From positions 248,001 through 312,000 of the forward strand of contig JAQWPL010000029.1 of NCBI GenBank assembly GCA_029245395.1: a stretch of DNA of 64,000 nt, written 5' to 3'. This DNA is from Gammaproteobacteria bacterium. Its GTDB lineage: Bacteria > Pseudomonadota > Gammaproteobacteria > Pseudomonadales > Pseudohongiellaceae. The notes under the pieces were generated by a model. That model searched no databases and was not told the DNA's origin. It saw only the letters and a program-made list of their open reading frames with translations. A program made the position numbers and the translations under genes. Within the stretch, counting starts at the first letter, position 1. Each line of letters opens with the position of its first letter. This document shows positions 28,281 to 40,147 of this stretch, in pieces.

Positions 28281-29291
28281 TTATTTTCTAATCATCTGTG
28301 CTTTTAATAATGCCCATGCATTTTCCGGATTGAAGGCCTGCATGCAAGCAGACATTGCAACGTTCCCACCATGGAAATTACAACGGCGTTTGTAACAGGG
28401 AGAACAAGAAAACGTTTCAGTGCTGGCAACCAGATGCTCCTGATTATTACCGGCTGTACCAATCAACTTATTGCTGGTTGGTCCATACATAGTAATGGCT
28501 GGTACACCTATCATAGCTGCCAGATGTGCAAGGCCCGTATCACAGCAAAAGGCCCCTGAGGCTTTTTGCAATATACCCCCAAGCGTTGACAACCCTAATT
28601 TAGGCAGCGCTATAGCATTTGAATGGCTGTCGGCATAAACTGCAGCACGCTGCAATTCTGTTTCATTGCCTCCTGGCAGCATTACCTGATAACCCTCTCC
28701 TTCTGCCAGCCTGATTAACTCGTGCCAGCATTCCTCTGGCCATAATTTAGTGGTCCAGCTGGCATTATGTACAAAAAATAAATACGGCGAATCAATTTGA
28801 AATTCTGACTTTTCAAATGCATCTGGTTTCAGGCCATAATCAATTTCATTTTCAGGTACTTCATAGCCCAACGCGTTAGCAAATAACTGCCGTTGGCGCT
28901 GCACAGCATGTTGTGTTTTGTTAATAAAATGCCTGTATTTATAAGCTAAAAATGCAGGTTGTTCTGCTACGCTGGCTTTGTCCATACCATGGACCGGCCC
29001 GCTTTTTAAAAAACTAATGGCCGAACTCTTGATATTATTCTGGGCGTCTATTACGACAGCGTAGTCATTCCTGTTTAACTCCTTATAAAAACTGGAAGCC
29101 TCACCGCCTGTAACTGATTGCCACAAATTAGTACGCCAGCGTCGGTGCGCACTGGTAAAAATATTTCTTACTGCCGGGTGCCAAGACGGTACTTCTGCAA
29201 ATGATTCATCCACAACCCAATCAAAGCTTATTTCTGGCCAGATAGAGCGGGCATCAGTTAACGCAGGTAAAGCGTGCATTAAATCACCCAT
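28281..29291 (-). CDS. waaC: ADP-heptose:LPS heptosyltransferase I-like protein, start uncertain
   Basis: GT9-family glycosyltransferase adding heptose to the LPS inner core. From the first ATG it is 336 aa and contains ADP-heptose-binding motifs (FVHNASWTTKLWPEECWHELI, AFCCDTGLAHLAAMIGVPAITMYGPTS). However, the conserved first beta strand lies upstream in the same frame: codons 29292-29318 read RVLVIKLTS, giving the family-typical RVLVIKLTSMGDLMHALPAL. No ATG, GTG or TTG occurs in frame between that segment and the upstream stop; AGGGGA (29337-29342) precedes an ATC codon by only 3 bases. True initiation is therefore non-canonical, or the gene has lost its start. Confidence 0.8.
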   Translation of the reverse strand: MGDLMHALPALTDARSIWPEISFDWVVDESFAEVPSWHPAVRNIFTSAHRRWRTNLWQSVTGGEASSFYKELNRNDYAVVIDAQNNIKSSAISFLKSGPVHGMDKASVAEQPAFLAYKYRHFINKTQHAVQRQRQLFANALGYEVPENEIDYGLKPDAFEKSEFQIDSPYLFFVHNASWTTKLWPEECWHELIRLAEGEGYQVMLPGGNETELQRAAVYADSHSNAIALPKLGLSTLGGILQKASGAFCCDTGLAHLAAMIGVPAITMYGPTSNKLIGTAGNNQEHLVASTETFSCSPCYKRRCNFHGGNVAMSACMQAFNPENAWALLKAQMIRK

Positions 29292-29387
29292 GGAGGTTAA
29301 CTTGATTACGAGAACACGTTTACTAGTTTTGATAGGTCCCCTGCAAAATTCTTTAGCAGTTCTTCAGTTGGATCCGGGTTGAGTCAG

Positions 29388-30005
29388 TTAAGAAAATAGT
29401 TTTTTGATCTTTGCTGTCCAGCCATGACGTTTTCCATGTTTGGTCACTGCTCTGTCGTCTTCAACGAAATTTATTTGAATAGATTGCCGGCTACCTTCAT
29501 AAGCAGTATATCCATGCCAGCAATTGTCGGTTACTTTAAACGCAATCATTGTTCCTGCATTTGGCGCGACTTCGGACACAAAATCTTCCATGTTTTCACT
29601 GCGTAAAATCCGCAGACGCCCACCCTTATCCTGCCAGGGTTCATTAAAATACACGAGGATAGTGGCCATTTTTGATTTCGAATCAGTGTGAATTCTCCCA
29701 TCTTTCGCTCTGGATAATCCGCGCAGAGTAATCACCATTGGTCTGTCATGCAGATCAATCTCAAGCTTATTCGAAATTATCTCTCTGAACTCCTGACCAT
29801 TTAACTCTTCCAGTAACTCTTTAAAGCGTGGTCCTGGATCAACATCTGCCAAGGCATAGCTTCCACCAGAGTGAATTTCAGGAAAATCATTCAATACTTC
29901 TTTTACAAATTCACTGGATATAGAACTATCAACGACGAAATGGGGGTAAGGCTGCGAATTGGTTGCAGCTGAAGATAAGGCGTTAAGGTCAAGAATTTTG
30001 TTCAT
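29388..30005 (-). CDS. 2-oxoglutarate/Fe(II)-dependent oxygenase family protein
   Basis: 205 aa, no signal peptide. The iron-binding triad is visible: HTD (in GRIHTDSKSKMATILVYF, about residues 105-107) and the distal His in NCWHGYTAYEGSRQSIQINF (about 164), with the following Arg (about 173) in place to bind 2-oxoglutarate. The fold is that of the prolyl-4-hydroxylase-like group. Flanked by a heptosyltransferase and an LpxL-like acyltransferase on the same strand, so an LPS core or lipid A substrate is a reasonable inference; the Kdo 3-hydroxylase KdoO is a precedent for such enzymes, but I see no specific similarity. Confidence 0.75.
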   Translation of the reverse strand: MNKILDLNALSSAATNSQPYPHFVVDSSISSEFVKEVLNDFPEIHSGGSYALADVDPGPRFKELLEELNGQEFREIISNKLEIDLHDRPMVITLRGLSRAKDGRIHTDSKSKMATILVYFNEPWQDKGGRLRILRSENMEDFVSEVAPNAGTMIAFKVTDNCWHGYTAYEGSRQSIQINFVEDDRAVTKHGKRHGWTAKIKKLFS

Positions 30006-30026
30006 GTTAGTTATACGCAGTTAGTT

Positions 30027-30980
30027 CTAATAAGGCTTTTTATTCCCGGCCGGCACTCTTTTAAAGCGCTTGTATTCCCATTGGTACTGAGCTGGATATT
30101 CTTTGACGACATTTTCTATTGAGCGATTCATTGCCGAAAGGCTAGTCTGCAAATCATTTTGTATATGCTCGGCATATATTTTATCGTCAACTTCTTTGAA
30201 AATAATTTTCCACCCATGCTTATTTTCTGTTTGGGTTCTTGCAGCAAAGCCCATTACAGCTTTTGCTCCGGTTTTTTCAATCAGTTTCGGCACCAAAGTC
30301 ATTGTATGGGCGCTGTTGCCGAAAAGGGGAGCAAATTCACCACCAGTATCACCTGGTACCTGGTCAGGCAAGATCGCAACAATTTCGCCACTTTTCAGAG
30401 ATTTTAGCAGCGTGGCTACTCCTTTGATGTCTGTGGCTACCATTCTTGCTCCGGCTCTGCTGCGAGCAGCATAAATAAGGCGATCCAGCCGGATGTCCTT
30501 TGGCGCCTGGTACAGCTGGCTACTTTGGCCACAACCGCAGTTATTGAGATACAGCCCAAAAACCTCCCAATTGCCAAGGTGGGGAGCAAGCACAACTACC
30601 CCTTTACCTTGATAAAAACCCTCTTCAAGTAACTCCAGACCTGCTACTTCAAGGATATGCTCTTTTACCTTCCTTTCTGACCATAGCCAGGCAGGAGCCG
30701 CTTCTACTATGGTCTTAAATGTCTCTAAAATACTATTTCTTGCCAGTAAGTTGCGGTCATTTGTCGTCATCTCCGGAAAACAGAGATTTATATTGGCCTT
30801 TGTTGTAACAGCCATTCTTGATGAAAAAGTCCAGCATAACCAGCCAAGCAGGGCGCCCGCTTTCCTGAGCACGCCCAATGGCAACAAAGCCAGGCATTTT
30901 AGTAAAAAAATGAGCAGAATGGATTTCAAGCTATAATGGTCCGAAATATGCGCAAGCCCGCCATTATTCTTGCTTTCCAA
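30027..30980 (-). CDS. LpxL/HtrB-family lipid A acyltransferase
   Basis: Late acyltransferase of Kdo2-lipid A synthesis. 317 aa with an N-terminal membrane helix (about residues 19-36) and the acyltransferase motif HLGNWE (HX4E, about 133-138), plus ILPDQVPGDTGGEFAPLFG, the family's second conserved block. Position in the family (lauroyl versus myristoyl versus palmitoleoyl transfer) cannot be settled by eye. Divergent from glyQ and upstream of the oxygenase and heptosyltransferase genes. Confidence 0.85.
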   Translation of the reverse strand: MESKNNGGLAHISDHYSLKSILLIFLLKCLALLPLGVLRKAGALLGWLCWTFSSRMAVTTKANINLCFPEMTTNDRNLLARNSILETFKTIVEAAPAWLWSERKVKEHILEVAGLELLEEGFYQGKGVVVLAPHLGNWEVFGLYLNNCGCGQSSQLYQAPKDIRLDRLIYAARSRAGARMVATDIKGVATLLKSLKSGEIVAILPDQVPGDTGGEFAPLFGNSAHTMTLVPKLIEKTGAKAVMGFAARTQTENKHGWKIIFKEVDDKIYAEHIQNDLQTSLSAMNRSIENVVKEYPAQYQWEYKRFKRVPAGNKKPY

Positions 30981-31079
30981 GGTAAGTACTGCTCGCTATA
31001 AAGACGGGTTTTTAGCATAATTAGCGCTTTTTTGAACCAGCAATCATTTTAGCTGAAATTTTCCGTTCAGGAGCCTTTT

Positions 31080-32027
31080 TTGATCAATTCGGCACCCGCA
31101 GATACCTCAACCTTCCAGGGACTGATCCTCGCTCTTCAGCAGTATTGGGCAGAACAAGGTTGTGTGCTTATCCAGCCACTGGATATCGAAGTCGGCGCCG
31201 GCACATTCCATACCGCAACCTTCCTGCGCGCCATTGGCCCGGAAAGCTGGAATTGCGCCTACGTCCAACCTTGCAGACGTCCAACCGACAGCCGCTATGG
31301 GGAAAACCCGATGCGCCTGCAGCATTATTACCAGTTCCAGGTCACTCTAAAGCCATCTCCAGACAACATTCAGGATTTGTATCTAAATTCGCTTAAATAC
31401 CTTGGAATTGATACGAACGTGCACGATATTCGCTTTGTAGAGGATAACTGGGAATCCCCGACTTTGGGTGCATGGGGGCTTGGCTGGGAAGTCTGGTTAA
31501 ACGGCATGGAAGTGACCCAGTTTACCTATTTTCAACAGGTAGGGGGTCTTGAGTGTTTCCCGGTCAGTGGCGAAATAACCTATGGCATAGAACGCATAGC
31601 CATGTATTTACAGGGTGTTGACAGCATTTACGATATTGTCTGGGCTGAAACGCCCAATGGCACAGTGACTTATGGGGATGTATTTCACCAGAATGAAGTG
31701 GAAATGTCGGGTTATAATTTTGAATTTGCTGACGTGGAAAATTTGTTTAGCAGTTTTTCCGCCTGTGAAGAACAATGTCAGTTCCTGATAGATAAGCACC
31801 TGGTACTCCCAGCTTACGAAATGGTGCTAAAGGGTTCACACTATTTCAATTTGCTAGATGCGCGCTCAGCTATTTCTGTTACGGAAAGACAGCGTTATAT
31901 CCTCAGGGTCAGGACAATGGCGCGTATGGTGGCTCAGTCTTATTTTGAATCCAGGGCCAAGCTGGGCTTTCCATTGGCATCTGAAGCGCTGAAAAAATCA
32001 GCCCTGGAGAAGTTCAACAATGAGTAA
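31080..32027 (+). CDS. glyQ: Glycyl-tRNA synthetase alpha subunit
   Basis: Catalytic subunit of the alpha2beta2 glycyl-tRNA synthetase, 315 aa. Highly conserved throughout ([76 protein letters not shown]). The start is a TTG (31080) preceded by AGGAG at 7 bases. Its last 8 bases overlap glyS. Confidence 0.97.
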   Translation: MINSAPADTSTFQGLILALQQYWAEQGCVLIQPLDIEVGAGTFHTATFLRAIGPESWNCAYVQPCRRPTDSRYGENPMRLQHYYQFQVTLKPSPDNIQDLYLNSLKYLGIDTNVHDIRFVEDNWESPTLGAWGLGWEVWLNGMEVTQFTYFQQVGGLECFPVSGEITYGIERIAMYLQGVDSIYDIVWAETPNGTVTYGDVFHQNEVEMSGYNFEFADVENLFSSFSACEEQCQFLIDKHLVLPAYEMVLKGSHYFNLLDARSAISVTERQRYILRVRTMARMVAQSYFESRAKLGFPLASEALKKSALEKFNNE

Positions 32028-34095
32028 CCGGGACCTTCTGGTTGAAATTGGCACAGAAGAGTTGCCGCCCAAGGCTCTTCGTTCCTTGTCCGAGCATTTC
32101 CAGAAGGCTATCGAGTCCGGCCTGGCGAAGCAGAATCTACCTTGTGCCAGTAGTACACCTTTTGCCAGCCCAAGACGGCTGGCTGTTATTGTAAAAAGCC
32201 TTCAGGAAAAGCAGGAACCCTCCACCGTAGAAAAATTTGGTCCTGCGCTAAAAGCCGCATTTGACAGCGAAGGCAAGCCCACCAAGGCAGCAGAAGGTTT
32301 TGCGCGCTCCTGTGGTGTCACAGTGGCAGAGTTGCAGGAAAAAGATGACGGTAAAGTCAGCAAACTTTTCTATTCAGAAACAAGGGCAGGGGAGAACACG
32401 GCTGAGCTTCTACCTGAAATTATTAACAGCGCACTTGCCTCTCTGCCAATTCCAAGGCGTATGCGCTGGGGCGCCTCGCGTGATGAGTTTGTTAGACCAG
32501 TCCACTGGGTAGTAATCCTCTTCGATGAAGAGGTTGTGCCAGCAACCATTCTGGGTGTCAAAGCAGGCAACGCCACTCGCGGTCACCGCTTTCATCATCC
32601 CCAGGCTATTGAATTAAGCAGCCCTGCAGAATACGAAACAGCATTGGAAAAAACCGCCTATGTCATTCCATCATTTTCTGTCAGAAAGGAAAAAACACGA
32701 GATTTGATATTGGCTCAGGCTAAAACAGCCAGGGCTTCAGTTGTTATTGATGAAGACTTGTTAGAGGAAGTAACTGCTCTGGTGGAATGGCCAGTAGGAT
32801 TAACAGGGAATTTTGATAAAGAATTTCTCAGTGTGCCAAAGGAAGCACTGGTGTCTTCACTGAAAACGCACCAGAAATGTTTCACCATGGAAGATGCAGA
32901 CGGCAACATTCATCCCGGGTTTATTGCTATCAGCAATCTGGAAAGCTCGGATCCCGCTCAAGTCATCGCTGGCAATGAGAGAGTCATCCGGCCCCGGCTG
33001 GCTGATGCAGCTTTCTTCTTTGAACAGGATAAGAAGCGTTCTCTGGATTCCAGAAGAGAACAGCTCAAAAACATTATTTTTGAAAAATCCCTTGGTACCG
33101 TCTATGAAAAGTCAGAACGTGTTGCCGGATTGTGTAAAGCCATTGCGGTAGCGCTCTCAGTAGATGCTGAATTTCCGGTACGCGCAGCAAATCTGGCAAA
33201 AGCCGATCTAATCACTGGCATGGTGGGGGAGTTTGCCGACCTCCAGGGGGTAATGGGTTATTACTATGCAATGCATGATGGTGAGCATGAAAATGTCGCC
33301 ATGGCGATCACTGAACAATATCTGCCACGGTTCGCAGGAGACAACTTGCCTGAAACTGAGCCCGGTATAGTGCTCGCACTTGCAGAACGCATAGACACTA
33401 TCGTCGGATTATTCGGAATAGGGCAGCCGCCGACTGGATCAAAAGACCCTTTTGCCTTACGAAGAGCGGCTCTTGGCGTCCTGAGAATAATCATTGAAAA
33501 ACAGCTTCCTCTGGATCTCGCCGTCTGCATTGAAAATGCCGTTGCTCAATATAAGGATTTACCTGAAATAGACGGTCTTAGACAAAAAGTCCTCGATTTT
33601 ATTTTTGATCGCTTCCGTGCCTTGTACGCCGATGAAGGCATAGAGGCTAACGTATTTCTGGCGGTCGATGCGGTACGCAGCTCAAGTCCACTTGATTTTG
33701 ACTTACGCATTAAAGCCGTACAGGAATTTTGCGAACTCAAAGAAGCCGCTGCTTTGTCTATGGCAAACAAACGCGTTTCCAATATTCTTTCCAAACTGGA
33801 TAAACAACCAGGAATTGAAATTAAGACCGGGCTACTTACAGAAGACGCTGAAAAAGCCCTGTCGGAAAAACTTACTGTTCTGTTAAAAGAGGTTGATCCA
33901 TTACTACAGCAGCAGCAATACAATATGGCGCTCACCGCCATGGCCTCACTGCAACCAGAGGTCGATCAGTTTTTCAATGAAGTCATGGTCAATACTGACG
34001 ATGAAAAAGTACGTCGGAACAGACAGTCTCTGTTGCAACAATTACGTCAGTTGTTTCTGCGGGTTGCCGATATCTCACTACTGCAAACGGCTTAG
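32020..34095 (+). CDS. glyS: Glycyl-tRNA synthetase beta subunit
   Basis: 691 aa, the normal length for the beta subunit, which carries the tRNA-binding and anticodon-recognition parts. Starts ATGAGTAACCGG inside the end of glyQ. Recognisable blocks include [15 protein letters not shown] (4-18), [37 protein letters not shown], and [33 protein letters not shown]. Followed 12 bases later by gmhB. Confidence 0.97.
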   Translation: MSNRDLLVEIGTEELPPKALRSLSEHFQKAIESGLAKQNLPCASSTPFASPRRLAVIVKSLQEKQEPSTVEKFGPALKAAFDSEGKPTKAAEGFARSCGVTVAELQEKDDGKVSKLFYSETRAGENTAELLPEIINSALASLPIPRRMRWGASRDEFVRPVHWVVILFDEEVVPATILGVKAGNATRGHRFHHPQAIELSSPAEYETALEKTAYVIPSFSVRKEKTRDLILAQAKTARASVVIDEDLLEEVTALVEWPVGLTGNFDKEFLSVPKEALVSSLKTHQKCFTMEDADGNIHPGFIAISNLESSDPAQVIAGNERVIRPRLADAAFFFEQDKKRSLDSRREQLKNIIFEKSLGTVYEKSERVAGLCKAIAVALSVDAEFPVRAANLAKADLITGMVGEFADLQGVMGYYYAMHDGEHENVAMAITEQYLPRFAGDNLPETEPGIVLALAERIDTIVGLFGIGQPPTGSKDPFALRRAALGVLRIIIEKQLPLDLAVCIENAVAQYKDLPEIDGLRQKVLDFIFDRFRALYADEGIEANVFLAVDAVRSSSPLDFDLRIKAVQEFCELKEAAALSMANKRVSNILSKLDKQPGIEIKTGLLTEDAEKALSEKLTVLLKEVDPLLQQQQYNMALTAMASLQPEVDQFFNEVMVNTDDEKVRRNRQSLLQQLRQLFLRVADISLLQTA

Positions 34096-34107
34096 CTCAC
34101 TGGCTTT

Positions 34108-34671
34108 ATGTCTGCAAAATTGATTATTCTGGACCGCGACGGCGTCATCAATCATGACTCTGATGACTATATTAAAAATGAAGATGAATGGATTCCACTA
34201 CCAGGCAGCATTGATGCAATCACGTTGTTATCCCGGGCTGGTTTTACTGTGTGTGTAGCCACCAATCAGTCCGGACTTGCCAGAGGTCTGTTCGACGAAT
34301 ATGCCCTGGCAAGAATGCATGAATTGATGTGTACTTTGGTAGAAGAAAGCGGCGGCAGGGTAGATGCCATTTTTTACTGCCCACATTGTCCAGATGATGA
34401 TTGTGACTGCCGCAAACCCAAACCGGGATTGTTAAATCAGATCGAGACGCAATTTTCCCAGACGGTTCAGGGTGCCTGGTTTATTGGAGACTCTGAAAAA
34501 GATATTGATGCTGCCCTGGCTAAAGGTTGCAAGCCCATTCTGGTACTCACGGGTAAAGGCAATCTGACCAGCGATTCCATGAATGCCAAAAAACTGTCTC
34601 ACATTTTAGTATTTGATAATCTGCTCAGTGCCACAAATTTTGTAATTTCAGAACAAGGCTCAACTCAATAG
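34108..34671 (+). CDS. gmhB: D-glycero-beta-D-manno-heptose-1,7-bisphosphate 7-phosphatase
   Basis: HAD-family phosphatase of the ADP-heptose pathway, 187 aa. Nucleophile motif DRDGVIN (9-15), ATNQSG (motif II), the zinc-binding cluster CPHCPDDDCDCRKP and the metal-binding GDSEKDIDAA. It supplies the precursor used by the heptosyltransferase encoded 5 kb away. Part of the glyQ-glyS-gmhB-plsC run. Confidence 0.93.
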   Translation: MSAKLIILDRDGVINHDSDDYIKNEDEWIPLPGSIDAITLLSRAGFTVCVATNQSGLARGLFDEYALARMHELMCTLVEESGGRVDAIFYCPHCPDDDCDCRKPKPGLLNQIETQFSQTVQGAWFIGDSEKDIDAALAKGCKPILVLTGKGNLTSDSMNAKKLSHILVFDNLLSATNFVISEQGSTQ

Positions 34672-34681
34672 CCTCAGAAAT

Positions 34682-35377
34682 ATGCAGCTACTCCGCTCAT
34701 TACTTTTTTACTTTATTTATTACGGAACTCTGGTTCCACACGCCTTACTTTGTGTTTTTCCCGGAATTCTTTTGCCTGTAAAATATCGTTACAAATACTT
34801 CCTGATCTGGAATGCTGCTAGTGTCTGGTTGCTTGGTTTTATCTGCGGGGTAAAGTTTCAGGTGCACGGCAAAGATAATGTGCCATCTGGCGCCTTTGTA
34901 TTGATTGCGAATCACCAAAGTCCCTGGGAAACACTTTATTTGTATTATGCCTTCCTGCCAATAACCGCGATTCTTAAACGAGAACTCCTCAAAATTCCTT
35001 TTTTCGGCTGGGGATTATGGCTGTTAGAGCCCATTGCTATTGATCGAAATAAAAAAGGCAGAGCCTTGCAGCAACTTCTTGAACAGGGAAAAAAGAAACT
35101 TGAAGATGGTATATCGATTTTAGTTTTTCCTGAAGGTACCCGAGTGGCCCCCGGAATAGAAAAAAAGTATTCAGCCGGCGGTGCTGAGCTCGCGATATCC
35201 TCTGGCGTACCTATAGTCCCGGTTGCTCATAATGCGGGGCTGTTTTGGCCCGCCCATAAAATCATCAAGCATCCTGGAACCATTCAAGTGGTAATTGGTG
35301 AGCCTATCAACCCGGCCGGGAGAAATGCCAGAGAAGTTACCCAGGAAGTAGAGGCATGGATTCGCCAGGCTATCTGA
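34682..35377 (+). CDS. 1-acyl-sn-glycerol-3-phosphate acyltransferase (PlsC family)
   Basis: Inner-membrane phospholipid acyltransferase, 231 aa. Hydrophobic N-terminus (about residues 5-30), active-site NHQSPWE (HX4E variant of the HX4D motif, usual in this gammaproteobacterial subgroup) and the glycerol-phosphate motif FPEGTR. Adjacent to gmhB in many gammaproteobacteria. Convergent with gyrB, 20 bases apart. Confidence 0.87.
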   Translation: MQLLRSLLFYFIYYGTLVPHALLCVFPGILLPVKYRYKYFLIWNAASVWLLGFICGVKFQVHGKDNVPSGAFVLIANHQSPWETLYLYYAFLPITAILKRELLKIPFFGWGLWLLEPIAIDRNKKGRALQQLLEQGKKKLEDGISILVFPEGTRVAPGIEKKYSAGGAELAISSGVPIVPVAHNAGLFWPAHKIIKHPGTIQVVIGEPINPAGRNAREVTQEVEAWIRQAI

Positions 35378-35397
35378 ACGTTTCCAAAGATTGAGCG

Positions 35398-37830
<2,433 letters not shown>

Positions 37831-37859
37831 CTATCTAAGCATTTGATTTAATTAGGGAT

Positions 37860-38981
37860 TTACGAGATTTTTGGCGGCGCCAATAAAGCCGAATCCAAGC
37901 CTTCAATTCTACCATGTTTTGCGTGAAACAGCTTGCATTCCTCCGGGTCAAAACCGCTATTAGAAAAGGTTTCAAGCAAGACATCCTGCTCTGTTCCCGT
38001 GACAAATGCCTGGCCTCCTAATTGCCTCAATAGAGTACATATTTTTACCCGGTTTGCTCTATCCAGTTCTGCCGGTAAATCATCTATTAAAAACAAACAT
38101 AGGTTCGATGCCTCTTTGGCCAAATAAGCACCCTGGGCAAGTTTCATCGCGCTCACTATTAGCTTTTGTTGTCCTCGGGACAAGATGTAACTTGCGTATT
38201 GAGGCCCTATTTTTATTTTTAGATCCGCTCGGTGCGGCCCTGCAGACGTATAACCATGGCTCAGATCCTTGTCAAGGTTATGTAAAAGCACTTCCTCAAG
38301 CGATTCATCTTCCTTCCAGCCTCGGTAATAACGAAAGGTGAGCCCTTCTACCTCAATTAGAGATTCCAGGATGGTTTCCAGGTAAGGAATAAATTGCCCT
38401 AAATAATTCCGCCGGTTTTCATCTAACTCCTGAGAATACCGGACTAACTCACGAGTCCATGGCTCCAGCTCCGCTGCGGAGGCATTTTTCTTAAGAAGCG
38501 CATTTCTGCTTTGTAGACAATGTGAGAATTCACGCCAGTGAGTATAAAACTGGTGTTCCACGTGAAACACACCCCAATCAATAAACTGCCGCCTGGCTTT
38601 TGGACCGCCTTCCAATAACTTATAAGCCTCAGCATTTAATAGCTGTAAGGGCAAATGTTTAGCTAGCTCACCAGTAGACTGTGCTTTTTCCCCTTGAACC
38701 TTGATTTGGAGACCCTGGTCATGACTCTTGCCGATTCCGAGCTTAATTCCTGTATCCAGTTCACAATAGACAGAACAGCTATCATGTTCGTGCTGAATAA
38801 TCGGCGTGTTATGAGTATTTCGAAAAGATCTGCCAAGACCGGCATAGTAGATGGCCTCAAGGATGCTTGATTTACCACTGCCATTTTCACCGGCTATCAG
38901 GTTGAGGCCCGGGGCAGGAGCCAATGATGCCTGGCCCAAATTGCGGAATGTGCTTATCTGGAGTTTTTTAATGCTGGGCAT
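37860..38981 (-). CDS. recF: DNA replication and repair protein RecF
   Basis: SMC-like ATPase helping RecA loading at gaps, 373 aa. Walker A GENGSGKSS (about 32-40), signature SRGQQKLIVSAMKLAQ, Walker B FLIDDLPAELD. Starts 28 bases after the dnaN stop. A near-perfect parS site (38554-38569) is embedded in the codons for the conserved VFHVEH segment. Confidence 0.96.
   Translation of the reverse strand: MPSIKKLQISTFRNLGQASLAPAPGLNLIAGENGSGKSSILEAIYYAGLGRSFRNTHNTPIIQHEHDSCSVYCELDTGIKLGIGKSHDQGLQIKVQGEKAQSTGELAKHLPLQLLNAEAYKLLEGGPKARRQFIDWGVFHVEHQFYTHWREFSHCLQSRNALLKKNASAAELEPWTRELVRYSQELDENRRNYLGQFIPYLETILESLIEVEGLTFRYYRGWKEDESLEEVLLHNLDKDLSHGYTSAGPHRADLKIKIGPQYASYILSRGQQKLIVSAMKLAQGAYLAKEASNLCLFLIDDLPAELDRANRVKICTLLRQLGGQAFVTGTEQDVLLETFSNSGFDPEECKLFHAKHGRIEGLDSALLAPPKIS
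38554..38569. promoter_or_regulatory. parS centromere site inside recF
   Basis: TGTTCCACGTGAAACA matches the chromosomal parS consensus TGTTTCACGTGAAACA at 15 of 16 positions. ParB, encoded here at 50.2 kb, binds such sites. This is the only strong match I noticed in the window. Confidence 0.85.
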
Positions 38982-39009
38982 TGGTTACCCTGCAGTGAAA
39001 AAGAGCGCA

Positions 39010-40116
39010 CTACAGCCTCATTGGCATAACAACATAAGTCGCATTGCTGTTTTCAGAGGATTGCAGCAAAGCGCTGCTGTTAGGATCCGAAACGATAACG
39101 TGAACATTGTCTGATTCCAGAACGTTCAGCACGTCCACCAGGTAAATCACATTAAAGCCAATTTCAAGGGAGTCCCCTTTATATTCTACAGGTACCGTTT
39201 CTTCGGCTTCTTCCTGTTCGGGGTTATTTGCCACAATTTTCAGCTCATCATCAGACAGGATCAAGCGTATTCCCCGAAATTTTTCGTTCGACAGGATAGC
39301 TGTTCTGTTAAGTGAGTCGCGTAGCTGCTCACGGCCGGCAACAACGTTTTTATCGCCCCCTTTTGGAAGTACCCGGTTATAGTCTGGAAATTTGCCATCA
39401 ACCAGCTTGGACGTAAAAGTAAAGTTCGCCATGGTGGTTCGCACATGATTGCTGCCAATGACAACTTTGATATCCTCTTCTTCTCCGTCTGAAAGCAGCC
39501 GGCTGAGCTCAAGTATGCCTTTTCTAGGAATAATCACGCCTTCAGTTCCTGAAACCCCGGTTTTCATGTCTTCGGTTTGCATGGCCAGCCGATGTCCATC
39601 TGTTGCTACCAGCCGGAGATAGTCAGGGCTTACTTCAATAAGCATGCCATTCAAATAATAACGTACATCCTGCTGTGCCATGGCAAAATTGGTGTTATGA
39701 AGCATGGTTTTTAACAGAGTTTTAGACGCCGTGAATTCAAGGGTGCCGGTAGATTCTTCCACCCCTGGAAAATCTGTCGCAGGTAGTGTGGAAAGAGAGA
39801 ATCGGCTCCTCCCAGATTGAATTTTAAGTTTGTCATCATCCAGTTCAAATTTCAGGGAAGCACTGTCAGGCAAGGATTTACAAATGTCCATCAGCTTCCT
39901 GGCAGGAACAGTAATTTCACCATCGCTGGAGCTTGAATCAACTTCAACACCCCCCGTTAATTCCACCTCAAGATCGGTGCCAGTTAGAGAAAGTTGCTTT
40001 TTGTCCAGTGAGAGCAGCACATTGGATAAGACCGGCAAGGTCTGGCGCCTTTCAACAACACCAGTGACCAATTGCAGAGGTTTAATCAGGGCTTCGCGGG
40101 CGATTTCAAATTGCAT
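39010..40116 (-). CDS. dnaN: DNA polymerase III beta sliding clamp
   Basis: 368 aa, three clamp domains of about 120 residues each. Conserved blocks include LPVLSNVLLSL, VPARKLMDICKSLPD, LVATDGHRLA, GKFPDYNRVLPK and a C-terminal YVVMPMRL, the clamp's typical end (MPMRL). Between dnaA (31-base gap) and recF. Confidence 0.98.
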   Translation of the reverse strand: MQFEIAREALIKPLQLVTGVVERRQTLPVLSNVLLSLDKKQLSLTGTDLEVELTGGVEVDSSSSDGEITVPARKLMDICKSLPDSASLKFELDDDKLKIQSGRSRFSLSTLPATDFPGVEESTGTLEFTASKTLLKTMLHNTNFAMAQQDVRYYLNGMLIEVSPDYLRLVATDGHRLAMQTEDMKTGVSGTEGVIIPRKGILELSRLLSDGEEEDIKVVIGSNHVRTTMANFTFTSKLVDGKFPDYNRVLPKGGDKNVVAGREQLRDSLNRTAILSNEKFRGIRLILSDDELKIVANNPEQEEAEETVPVEYKGDSLEIGFNVIYLVDVLNVLESDNVHVIVSDPNSSALLQSSENSNATYVVMPMRL

Positions 40117-40147
40117 TTTTTGCTAATCCTTTGATTTAATTATATTT

